Assembly (NCBI GenBank): GCA_029838195.1
Contig: JALGVJ010000042.1
Location: 1-64,000 of the forward strand
From: Promethearchaeota archaeon
GTDB lineage: Archaea > Asgardarchaeota > Lokiarchaeia > Sigyniarchaeales > SOKP01
Length of the DNA stretch: 64,000 bases
Direction: 5' to 3'
Shown here: in pieces, positions 55,346-63,504 of the stretch
How positions within the stretch are numbered: the stretch's first letter is position 1
How the letters are laid out: each line of letters begins with the position of its first letter
Made by a program: the position numbers and the translations under genes
Notes under the pieces: generated by a model
Database searches by the model: none
Seen by the model: only the letters and a program-made list of their open reading frames with translations
Told to the model about the DNA's origin: nothing

Positions 55346-55945
55346 ATGACGGAAGTTAAAGATGATAAAAAGATTGAGATAAAACAAGAAGAGAATCCTG
55401 AAATGAAAAACGATGCTAAGACTAAAAAGAAATCTAAAACTAAGCAGAAAAGTAAAGACATTCAATTAAGAAGAAATAGAGCATTAACTTCATTGAGCCC
55501 CATGACTAGATTCTTTAATGAAATAACTCGATTTTTTGATGAATATTTCTGGCGACCTTTTGATTTTTTCTTTCCCGAGGCTTTTGATTTAGCTTTAATG
55601 GAAGATAAACCCTTTTTCAGAACGCCTTTGGCTAACATTGTAGAGAAGGGGGATAGGTATGAAATTAAAGCTGAACTTCCGGGATTGGACAAGGGAGATT
55701 TAGAAATTACTATTCATGATGGGATGTTGGAGATTAAAGGTGAGAAAAAAGAAGAACATGAAGAGAAAAAGAAAGGATATTTAAGAAGAGAATACTCTAG
55801 TTCGAGCTATTTCCGGTGCTTTAAATTACCCGATAACATTGACGAAGACAAAATCGATGCTTCGCTAAAACAAGGGTTGTTAAAGATAACGCTTCCCAAA
55901 AAAGAAATCGAGCAAAAAGAAAAGAAAAAAATAAATGTGAAATGA
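55346..55945 (+). CDS. hsp20: Hsp20/alpha-crystallin small heat-shock protein
   Basis: A 199-residue ATP-independent chaperone that binds unfolding proteins. The N-terminal 50 residues are an unusual, highly charged Lys/Glu tail. A helical region with FNEITRFFDEYFWRPFDFFF follows. The alpha-crystallin domain is at about 92-190: PLANIVEKGDRYEIKAELPGL, DLEITIHDGMLEIKGEKKEE, then SSSYFRCFKLPDNIDEDKIDA and the consensus GLLKITLPK near 178-186. A strong AAGGAGGT at 55326-55333 precedes the ATG at 12-base spacing. Likely induced by heat; see the inverted repeat at 55274-55293. Confidence 0.9.
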   Translation: MTEVKDDKKIEIKQEENPEMKNDAKTKKKSKTKQKSKDIQLRRNRALTSLSPMTRFFNEITRFFDEYFWRPFDFFFPEAFDLALMEDKPFFRTPLANIVEKGDRYEIKAELPGLDKGDLEITIHDGMLEIKGEKKEEHEEKKKGYLRREYSSSSYFRCFKLPDNIDEDKIDASLKQGLLKITLPKKEIEQKEKKKINVK

Positions 55946-55990
55946 TTTTTTTTCTATCTTTATTAATTTAGATTATTAATCGTATAGAAA

Positions 55991-56563
55991 TCAATATATT
56001 TTATAAATTGATTGGTCAACACTCTTTTTAGGAACATGCATTGTACCGGATTCATCTTTCCAATACTTAAAAGAATCAATATATGGTTCAACTATTGATT
56101 CTTCATCAGGGTAACCTAAACTAATGACTTGTTTAATTTCATATTGCTCTGGAATGTGTAATAATTCACGTATTTTATTTCTCTCGATAGCTCCCATCCA
56201 ACAGCTACCTAATCCATAATAAGTTGCTCCTAGTAGAATATTTTCCACGGAAGCTCCTACATCGAAATCTGCAAATTTCTTGATGTTTGTATTATTTAAT
56301 ACGATGATATAAGCGGTGGGCCTTCTATTTTCCTCAGGAGTACGTTGATTTCGGGGAAGGGCAGAGGCCCAATTCAAGAAGGGAAATAATTGTTCCCTCA
56401 TTTTGGCATCTGTAATTATAATATATTCTAAGCTCTGAACATTCATTCCGGCGGGTGCTAACCGTGCAAAATCGATTAATTCCTTTAAAATCTCTAAAGA
56501 AATTTCTTTTTGAGTAAATCTTCGAATGGTCCTTCTTTTTTGAATTACTGCTTTAAAATCCAT
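55991..56563 (-). CDS. nitroreductase-family FMN oxidoreductase
   Basis: A 190-residue NADH/FMN-type oxidoreductase. It has the N-terminal FMN-binding motif QKRRTIRRFTQKEIS (about 8-22), LARLAPAGMNVQSLEY-type segment (about 32-48), the dimer-interface DVGASVENILLGATYYGLGSCWMGA (about 101-125) and the SLGYPDEE strand that closes the fold (about 148-155). Substrates range from quinones to nitroaromatics and flavins. It converges on the hsp20 gene. Confidence 0.87.
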   Translation of the reverse strand: MDFKAVIQKRRTIRRFTQKEISLEILKELIDFARLAPAGMNVQSLEYIIITDAKMREQLFPFLNWASALPRNQRTPEENRRPTAYIIVLNNTNIKKFADFDVGASVENILLGATYYGLGSCWMGAIERNKIRELLHIPEQYEIKQVISLGYPDEESIVEPYIDSFKYWKDESGTMHVPKKSVDQSIYKIY

Positions 56564-56783
56564 TTTTCCTCTTTCTTGTTTACTTTATAATGGATAGATA
56601 CATTGATAACATGTTTTTAATTAATCAATGAAATATTATTCAAAATCCTTTTTAAATGACAAGAAAATCAAGGAGAATTATAAAATTTATTAAACCTTAA
56701 AATGAATTAGATATAATTCTATTATTTTAGAATAAATTTCGATTAAATATTGATTTTTATCCTTATATGATTAGGTATTAGAT

Positions 56784-57146
56784 TCATGACTTGGCTTCTC
56801 TTTCTAAATAAGATTCAAGTTTCTCATATTTCAACTTGTAAATCGAAATCCACGTTTTAAATTCCTCAGGAGAGATTAAATGAATTTCAAATACATGACT
56901 AAGTGGTAATCCCGCAGTTTCCTCTAAATTTGCCAGGATCGCAGCTCTCTCAGTTAGACTATTCGGCACATCCGCTACAATTAGAATATCAATATCACTT
57001 CCCCCTACGAGTTTTCCTTCTAAAATGCTTCCAAATATATAGGATTTCGATTGAGGCAACAATTTAACGCGTGCTTCTTCGATTTTCTTTAAATACTCAT
57101 TCCTGTGCTTCATCATTTCCATTCTATTTTTCATCATTTCTAGCAC
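56784..57146 (-). CDS. MNT minimal nucleotidyltransferase (antitoxin-type)
   Basis: A nucleotidyltransferase of up to 120 residues with the active-site signature FGSILEGKLVGGSDIDILIV (GS-x9-DxD) near 36-57 and a later acidic strand (HVFEIHLISPEEF). The start is one of several ATGs (57146, 57137, 57134) overlapping the stop of the HEPN gene, typical of HEPN/MNT pairs. MNT antitoxins block the HEPN RNase, in known systems by adding AMP near its active site. Confidence 0.85.
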   Translation of the reverse strand: MLEMMKNRMEMMKHRNEYLKKIEEARVKLLPQSKSYIFGSILEGKLVGGSDIDILIVADVPNSLTERAAILANLEETAGLPLSHVFEIHLISPEEFKTWISIYKLKYEKLESYLEREAKS

Positions 57147-57516
57147 GATTTACTGCCTCCATGATTTTTTCCATTATTTTTATTGCATTGAATGCATCTT
57201 CTCTCGTATATATATTATAAATATATCTTGAATTTAAATAAGAGGACTCGAGAAGTAGCAAATCATTACGATTGTATTTTAAATTATCATCATTTGTTAG
57301 ATTATATAGTAATGTTATTAATTTTCGAATTGAGTGCCCTCGAGGCATTTCTCCCGTGAGTTCTAATATTCTTGCTCTTAAAAAAAGTTGAACAGCTTGT
57401 TCTGCCATGAAACACGCTAAATCCCAATCTTCTTCTTTAATTCTTTCTTTTGCTACTAATGAGAAATTTTTGGCTCGCTGGAAAAAGAGATCTACCTCAT
57501 TTTTATGCATTTTCAT
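57124..57516 (-). CDS. HEPN-domain protein (toxin-type partner of MNT)
   Basis: A 130-residue HEPN protein: helices with VDLFFQRAKNFSLVAKERIK, then WDLACFMAEQAVQLFLRARI and HSIRKLITLLYNL, and a C-terminal helix after SSYLNSRYIYNIYTREDA. The canonical R-x4-6-H RNase motif is not evident near the C-terminus, so it may be a non-cytotoxic variant. It overlaps the MNT gene. Together they form a complete two-gene module, unlike the fused form at 20288. Confidence 0.83.
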   Translation of the reverse strand: MKMHKNEVDLFFQRAKNFSLVAKERIKEEDWDLACFMAEQAVQLFLRARILELTGEMPRGHSIRKLITLLYNLTNDDNLKYNRNDLLLLESSYLNSRYIYNIYTREDAFNAIKIMEKIMEAVNRARNDEK

Positions 57517-57768
57517 TCCTCGTTATCAATTTAGTAAGAACGAAACCCTTCAATTAACTCTATTTATATTATTGCCAATTCGGATTGTTGAAATGAAGTC
57601 AATCTCTTAATATAAATATTTCAATTCATAATATAGAATTTACTCATTCGAATTTTGATTGGAAACTAAAATTTCATGTAGATAAAGAGAATAAGAAATG
57701 GGGTATTGTTCGTGAAACTAAACTTTCACGTTTAAACATCCATGTTTCGGTGATATTTGAATCAAGAG

Positions 57769-57928
57769 TGGGAAAGGAGGGATATATTCCTTCCAAAAGC
57801 TTGTTTTGGAAAATTGAACCCCCGACCTCTTGGTCTCTCGCTGAAAATCAATGACTTTCGGTTCCGAACCAAGAATCATTTCAGGAATCTTTAGAATGAT
57901 AATTCTTACCAAGCTAGACTACTTTCCC
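57769..57928 (-). tRNA. tRNA-Pro (anticodon CGG) with three introns
   Basis: Removing three short segments yields a 74-base cloverleaf. The acceptor GGGAAAG (57928-57922) pairs fully with CTTTCCC (57776-57770), discriminator A at 57769. T8 A9 and a D-loop AGCTTGGTA follow. The anticodon stem CTTGG (57873-57869) pairs fully with CCAAG (57833-57829) around loop TTCGGAA, anticodon CGG at 57866-57864. T-stem GGGGG (57823-57819) pairs with CCCTC (57781-57777), one G-U, around loop TTCAAAT. Introns: about 57903-57876 (28 bases, D-arm/position 25), 57862-57835 (28 bases, canonical 37/38) and about 57813-57784 (30 bases, T-loop 59/60). Exact junctions of the first and third can slide by a few bases. 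No CCA is encoded. Confidence 0.85.
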
Positions 57929-57949
57929 ACGGATTTAAGATAGGAATTC

Positions 57950-58240
57950 TTAATTATCTTTGATCTTTTCTAAGATTGATAAAATTCGATAAATGGTGGT
58001 TCTCGAGTGAAAAGGAATGTTAGGATCTAACGTTAAGTCATCAACCATGTACATCACGTTTGAAGAGAGGATACCAGGGGTTTCATCTCTCCGGGATAAT
58101 TCCTCAATGGCATTTTGGGCAATACGTTTAATATTTCTTGGGACGGAGCGGTCTTTAAGCATTCCTTCTAATAAGGTTATTACATTGGCGAAAGCTTTTT
58201 CTACTTCTTCACTAAATTTAATCTCTTCAGTCATTCTCAT
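57950..58240 (-). CDS. UPF0147 family protein
   Basis: A 96-residue all-helical protein of the archaea-specific UPF0147 family. Typical stretches are AFANVITLLEGMLKDRSVPR, then NIKRIAQNAIEELSRRDETP and the C-terminal LDPNIPFHSRTTIYRILSIL. Function unknown; the family is widespread in archaea and supports the archaeal origin of the window. The start is MRMTEE or the ATG two codons later. It lies 22 bases upstream of the tRNA-Pro precursor in the same direction. Confidence 0.85.
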   Translation of the reverse strand: MRMTEEIKFSEEVEKAFANVITLLEGMLKDRSVPRNIKRIAQNAIEELSRRDETPGILSSNVMYMVDDLTLDPNIPFHSRTTIYRILSILEKIKDN

Positions 58241-58356
58241 ACTTACCCCTTTTTTTAATTATTTGGAAAGAATTGCTTTTGAAGTTGAAAAAGTTAAGAT
58301 ATAGAGAAATAATATTGTGAAACAAAATAATCCAATAAATTTATTTTTTTTGAATT

Positions 58357-61287
58357 TTAGATATAGTATTTTATTCCGAATTCTCTAATATTTCGGACTA
58401 GAGATGGGATTTTAGTATTGAATTCCTTAATTTTCTTATTGTATTGTTCAAACAACTCTTCATAATTTACAATATTTCCTTGATCGATTTTTTCTACGAA
58501 TTTATGAGATATTTGGTGGATATCGCTGAAAATGGAGTCAAATTCTTTTTTATAATGTAGTAGTTTGGGATTTACATTTTTTCGTTGTTTTCTCACCATG
58601 TTTCGCAACCTTCCCCGTGGAATCCGAATTTTTTCAATTAATTCATCACATTCGTTTAAGAAACTATATGCATTTTGTTTTAATTCTTGATTTTCTATTA
58701 ATTTTGATTCTATGATTTCCGTTCGCCACGTGTTGATTTTACCTTTTGCGAATGTATCGAAGTTTAAAGAGATGGAATCAATACCTTCTCGAACGAGGAA
58801 GCGTAAGAATTCCGGATCGTCGCTGGGAGCTTGTCCACAGATGCCGACGGATTTTTCATTTTCATGAGCTACTTTAATTAAATGAGAAATTGATCTTCTG
58901 ATAGCTTCGCTATTTGTAATATAATTATATTTATTCGATAGGGGAATTAATTTTTCATTATCTCGTCCACACCCGTATATTAATTGAGTTAGATCATTTG
59001 AACCAATAGAAAAGCCATCAAAGTATTCACAAAAGATATCGGCTAATAAAATATTGGACGGTATTTCTGCCATGCAGTAGATTTTTAATCCATCTTTTCC
59101 CCTGACTAATCCTTCTTTTTCCATGAGTTCATTAATCGCTTTAGCTTCCTCAGGAGTTCTACAGAAGGGAATCATGGGAATGATATTTTTTAAGCCCCAC
59201 GATCGTGCCAATGCTATGGCTTTTAATTCTAAAATGAAGGCATTTTGGAAATCTTCAGAAACATATCGAGAGGCACCTCGAAAGCCAAGCATGGGATTAT
59301 TCTCGTCACTTTCGTATAACCATCCCCCAATTAAATTATAATATTCATTTGTTTTAAAATCAGAGAAGCGCACGACACAAGGAGCAATAGACCCATCGGG
59401 TAATTCTTTCCAAACCCCTGCAGCAATGGTGGCAATCCCTTCAGCGAGTTTTTCTACATAATATTCTTCCTTGTTTTCATAACCGGTTGTTAATTCTCGG
59501 ATCTTATCCAAGGTTTGTTTGAGTTTTAAAATTTGCTGATTTAATGGGTCTTTAGGGTGCAAATCGGATTTTTTCATTTGCTCAATACGTTTTCTTTGTT
59601 CCAAGAGGATGTCATATCTCATGACGAGAGAATCGAATTCGATTAGAGCATTGGGATGAATCTGTATGACATCATTTATGATAAATTCTAAGCGGGCGAG
59701 GCCCGTTCCATCAGGATGCTTGCCGGCGGATAAAGCTCCTTTGGGGATGCCTAAGTTTACCAGGACTTTAGTTCTTGTACGGGGTAATTGGGCAAATTCA
59801 ATCACGTCATAATCATATTCAACTCCTTTTAGCCAAATGCGTGGTTCTCCTTCACTACAATCGATAGTTATTTCTTCAATATTTTGTTCTCTTTGTTTTT
59901 CTTTAAGTATTTCTATAATATTATCGGCCCCTACGATGGATGCTATGTTTAATTCTCTCGATACTATAGCAGCATGACAAGTAGGCCCTCCTCTTTCAGT
60001 AATTACACCGCCTAAATTTTGCATGTAAGATGTCCAATCAGGATTGGTTTCTTCCGTGACTAAAATATCTCCTTCTTCCAACTTGTAAGCATCATTGATG
60101 GATTCAATTATTTTTAACTTCCCATAGCCAATGCGTCTTCCAATAGCCGTTCCAGAATTAGGAATATATAACCCTTCCTCCATTAGCTTTTCCGGATCTT
60201 CTAATAAATAAAAAATCTCTTCAGTATCTCCTTTTTGACTATGGACTGTTTCGGGGCGAGCTTGAACAATATATATTTTTCCATCATTACCCAATGCCCA
60301 TTCAATATCCATTCGTCTTCCGTAATGTTCTCGAATTTTTATCGCATATTTTGCCAAGGTTAATACTTGTTCCTTTGTAAGACAATATTCCATCTGTTTT
60401 TCTTCAGGAACTGGAACGACTTTTGTTCCTTGCTTTTCAGTGTCAAATACCATCATCCGTTCTTTTCGAATTAACTCTCGACTGATGATTCGAAGTTGCT
60501 TTGGGTCATGTTTAAATACAATGAATTCATCGCCTTTTTCCACGCCTTGTACGATTAATTCTCCCAATCCCCACGTGCCCCGAATGGCCACGACATTTGG
60601 ATTTCCTGAATCGGGATCTTCAGTAAACATTACGCCTGAAGCTCTGACTCCCTCTGTTCCTCCCGCTATTTCTTGAACACCTACGGATAATTTAACCGCA
60701 AAATGATCAAATCCCGCTCTTTCTCGATATGCCGTAGCACGAGTCGTGAACACGGAAGCCATGTCTTTTAAAATATATTCTAATACTTGCTCTTCACCCG
60801 TAATGTTTAAATGCGTATCTTGTTGTCCGGCAAATGAAGCATCAGGAAGATCTTCCGCAGTAGCTGAACTCCTTATCGCAAATGTCGTTTCATGACCAAT
60901 TTTTTCTATTAATTTTTCATAAGCATCAATAATTTCGTCCCTCAAGGAATCGGGAATTTTTGCTTGCTCAATATGAGTTCTTATGTTTGCACAGATTTTA
61001 TCAACGGTTTGGATGGATTGTATATCTTCTTTCTTAAGTTCATTAGAAATCTTGTGGATTTGTTCTCTGATGTATTCTTTTAAAGAAACGAGCCGCCCAT
61101 CGTATAAAATGTCATTCGATTCTAAAACATAATCAAACGCATTCGCTAAAACAGCAAAGCCTAAAGGCACGGGAATGCCAAAGCTTAATAGTTCTCCTAG
61201 GGAAGCATTTTTACCTCCCACGGTATTTACATGATTTGCCCTTAATTCTTCAAAAAATTTAATGTAGCGATATTTATTTTCAGCCAT
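58357..61287 (-). CDS. ppsA: phosphoenolpyruvate synthase (pyruvate, water dikinase) with C-terminal extension
   Basis: Makes phosphoenolpyruvate from pyruvate and ATP, feeding gluconeogenesis. Domains in order: ATP-grasp/PPDK N-terminal domain (about 5-345, start VNTVGGKNASLGEL), the phosphohistidine swivel domain with GGPTCHAAIVSRELN (catalytic His438), and the C-terminal PEP/pyruvate barrel (about 490-830) with GFRGASRY, IPMIPFCRTPEE, GSNDLTQLIYG and SVGICGQAPSDDPEF holding the catalytic Cys. At 976 residues it exceeds the usual 750-830. The last 120 residues are a helical, charged extension without a recognised domain. Monocistronic. Confidence 0.92.
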   Translation of the reverse strand: MAENKYRYIKFFEELRANHVNTVGGKNASLGELLSFGIPVPLGFAVLANAFDYVLESNDILYDGRLVSLKEYIREQIHKISNELKKEDIQSIQTVDKICANIRTHIEQAKIPDSLRDEIIDAYEKLIEKIGHETTFAIRSSATAEDLPDASFAGQQDTHLNITGEEQVLEYILKDMASVFTTRATAYRERAGFDHFAVKLSVGVQEIAGGTEGVRASGVMFTEDPDSGNPNVVAIRGTWGLGELIVQGVEKGDEFIVFKHDPKQLRIISRELIRKERMMVFDTEKQGTKVVPVPEEKQMEYCLTKEQVLTLAKYAIKIREHYGRRMDIEWALGNDGKIYIVQARPETVHSQKGDTEEIFYLLEDPEKLMEEGLYIPNSGTAIGRRIGYGKLKIIESINDAYKLEEGDILVTEETNPDWTSYMQNLGGVITERGGPTCHAAIVSRELNIASIVGADNIIEILKEKQREQNIEEITIDCSEGEPRIWLKGVEYDYDVIEFAQLPRTRTKVLVNLGIPKGALSAGKHPDGTGLARLEFIINDVIQIHPNALIEFDSLVMRYDILLEQRKRIEQMKKSDLHPKDPLNQQILKLKQTLDKIRELTTGYENKEEYYVEKLAEGIATIAAGVWKELPDGSIAPCVVRFSDFKTNEYYNLIGGWLYESDENNPMLGFRGASRYVSEDFQNAFILELKAIALARSWGLKNIIPMIPFCRTPEEAKAINELMEKEGLVRGKDGLKIYCMAEIPSNILLADIFCEYFDGFSIGSNDLTQLIYGCGRDNEKLIPLSNKYNYITNSEAIRRSISHLIKVAHENEKSVGICGQAPSDDPEFLRFLVREGIDSISLNFDTFAKGKINTWRTEIIESKLIENQELKQNAYSFLNECDELIEKIRIPRGRLRNMVRKQRKNVNPKLLHYKKEFDSIFSDIHQISHKFVEKIDQGNIVNYEELFEQYNKKIKEFNTKIPSLVRNIREFGIKYYI

Positions 61288-61737
61288 TATCTGTCACTGG
61301 AAATACGATATTATTTTAAAATCTTTTATTCCATTATTTGTGAATTAAACATTTTAGAAAAAACTTGTAGTTTTTATAAACATTATTTAATGTTCTTCCA
61401 AAAATCTAAAAAAAAATACTAAAAATAAAACAATATCTAATAAATTCAGTTAATATTTAAAAATATTTTAATTAAAGGAGATATAACCATTTCTTTTTGA
61501 AAATTAGAAAATCCGAGGTCTTAATTTCGAAATGCAAAATCTCTAAATCAAAAATGAGAGAAGCCGTTCCCTGCCAAGTAAATTTAATCAATTGATTTCC
61601 CTCATCATCATTAATTTTTATTTTATTAACATGTTGCTACACTTTTTTTCTTTAGAAAATGCCTTAACCAAGGAGAGAAGCGAGTACATAAATCAAATTA
61701 AGGAATAAACCAAAAACAGAAATAATAAAAAATTAAA
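61288..61737. other. intergenic region
   Basis: A/T-rich spacer between two minus-strand genes. It carries an AAAGGAGAT run near 61486 with no ORF behind it. Nothing else supported. Confidence 0.5.
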
Positions 61738-62256
61738 TCATTTTAATTCTTTTTCAAAAACATCAAAATCTGCTTTAGTATAAAGGCAAAAAATAACTTC
61801 CTCGATTTGAGTAGCGCCACTTAAATATTCTTTCACGGTAGAAATCATTACTTTAGCACAGCGGTCAATTGGATATCCAAAAATACCGGTAGAGATGGCA
61901 GGAAAAGCGATTGATTTTAATCCATGTTCATCCATTAATTTCAGACTATTTAAAGTTGCATTCCGCAATTTTTCATCCTCATTTCCCTCTCCCATGCGGG
62001 GTCCTACAGCGTGAATTACATGTTTGGCTTTAAGATTACCCCCCGTTGTGATTACAGCACCACCCACGTGAGTACCACCTATTTTATTGCATTCTTCTTG
62101 AATTTTTGGTCCTCCTTTTCTCCTTATAGCTCCCGCAACCCCCCCTCCCAAAATTAATTGGGCATTTGCGGCATTCACGATAACATCCGTGCTAAGCTCA
62201 GTGATATCTCCTTGAACGAGCTTAATCCAAGAATTTTTTACTTTCAATTCTCTCAT
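61738..62256 (-). CDS. macro-domain protein (ADP-ribose binding/hydrolase)
   Basis: A 172-residue single macro domain. It has the N-terminal strand WIKLVQGDITELSTDVIVNA, the catalytic-loop VNAANAQLILGGGVAGAIRR (about 27-46), AVGPRMGEGN, and the phosphate-binding AFPAISTGIFGYPIDRCAKV (about 117-136). Enzymes of this class remove ADP-ribose from proteins or deacetylate O-acetyl-ADP-ribose, linking NAD metabolism and signalling. The Asn and Gly residues needed for the MacroD-type reaction are present. Confidence 0.9.
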   Translation of the reverse strand: MRELKVKNSWIKLVQGDITELSTDVIVNAANAQLILGGGVAGAIRRKGGPKIQEECNKIGGTHVGGAVITTGGNLKAKHVIHAVGPRMGEGNEDEKLRNATLNSLKLMDEHGLKSIAFPAISTGIFGYPIDRCAKVMISTVKEYLSGATQIEEVIFCLYTKADFDVFEKELK

Positions 62257-62379
62257 TAATTTTCCCTCTTTTTATTTTTAAGTTCTTAAAAATTCTATAA
62301 TTAAAAATACAATCTTACTTAAAGAAAAATTTTAGGATAATAATTAAATAAAAAAAGAGCTTATTAAATAACTTCAATT

Positions 62380-63255
62380 TTACTTTACAGAATAATCTAT
62401 TAGCGTAAATTCTGAATCATCTTCATTAAAAAACCCTTTTATTATTCCAGAACCAATTAAATCAAAAATAATTCCAATTATTTCTTTTTCTGTAAGATTT
62501 ACATGTTCTGTTATATATTTAATTTTAACATTGCTTTTTGCAATAATAATCCCTAAGATTCGTTTTTCGATTTCCTCTTTATTTGAAGGTGTAATTCCTT
62601 TTTTTTCTTGTATTATAATCCCATTTGAACTCATCATGGCATTTTCAAGTCCGTTCTTTTCAGTTACATTTTCTCTTGAAAAATGCTTAATTCCTTCTTT
62701 TATAAGAGAACCCGCCACTTTTCCAGAAATATCTCCTAATTCTTCAATATTAGTCATATTTGAAACCTGATCTTTTACGATTTCTTTTGCAATATCCCCT
62801 ACGTGCTTAGAAGCGATTTTTGAACTTTTTTTTAAAATAGTTTTGAATTTTGAAGGAATTACATCTTTATACTTATTTTTCTTTTTTTCAATCATTAATT
62901 TCTGTGTCAATTTGTATTGTTCAAATAATTTTTGATATTGATCTTTTAAATCTAGTTTTAATGCTAAATTCATTGCATTTTCATATTGTTGTAAAGCATC
63001 TTGAAAATCTTGTTGGTCAAATTTTTTAGAGGCTTCGGCTAAGGATTTTTCAAAAACTTTAATATCACTTAAAACTTCTAATGGAAGACTTTTCAAAATT
63101 AATCCATTAATTTTCTTATACTCATGATCATTGGTTCTTAAGAAAGAGGGTATTTTTTTAAATAAAAAATAAGCTTTAACATAATTTTCTGACTTAATGA
63201 GTGAAAACAATTCTTCTTTTAGATCATCATCATTTCGCTTGCTATTATTTTGCAT
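62380..63255 (-). CDS. helical-repeat protein with PCI-like winged-helix C-terminus
   Basis: A 291-residue soluble protein. The N-terminal 115 residues are TPR-like helices (LKEELFSLIKSENYVKAYFL; FQDALQQYENAMNLALKLDL). The middle is lysine-rich and helical. The C-terminal 70 residues (EIEKRILGIIIAKSNVKIKY, then ITEHVNLTEKEIIGIIFDLI and GSGIIKGFFNEDDSEFTL) form a winged helix resembling the end of PCI-domain proteins of eukaryotic proteasome-lid/COP9/eIF3 complexes. PCI assignment is by pattern only; an ordinary winged-helix protein is the alternative. Confidence 0.6.
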   Translation of the reverse strand: MQNNSKRNDDDLKEELFSLIKSENYVKAYFLFKKIPSFLRTNDHEYKKINGLILKSLPLEVLSDIKVFEKSLAEASKKFDQQDFQDALQQYENAMNLALKLDLKDQYQKLFEQYKLTQKLMIEKKKNKYKDVIPSKFKTILKKSSKIASKHVGDIAKEIVKDQVSNMTNIEELGDISGKVAGSLIKEGIKHFSRENVTEKNGLENAMMSSNGIIIQEKKGITPSNKEEIEKRILGIIIAKSNVKIKYITEHVNLTEKEIIGIIFDLIGSGIIKGFFNEDDSEFTLIDYSVK

Positions 63256-63504
63256 CTAAAACACGTCAATAATATTTTGTCAACTTGGATTTTTAAGAAT
63301 TTCTAATGGGTATAATAATAAATTGGGTTTTAAAAAATAAAGTTCATGAATTTATATATATTTATTGAACGATCATTCATTATTGAATAAGAAAATTCTA
63401 AAAACAAATTATTTGTGAATAATTAGATAAACCCAAGAAAAATGTAAAAAAATAAGAAGAGAAATAAGTAAAAAGTATTAAAAAATTAAAATAGGAGCGT
63501 AAAA

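Noticed and set aside
57718..57912. Minus-strand 64-codon ORF
   Set aside because: It overlaps the tRNA-Pro precursor and its frame reads through stems and introns; the cloverleaf explains the sequence better.
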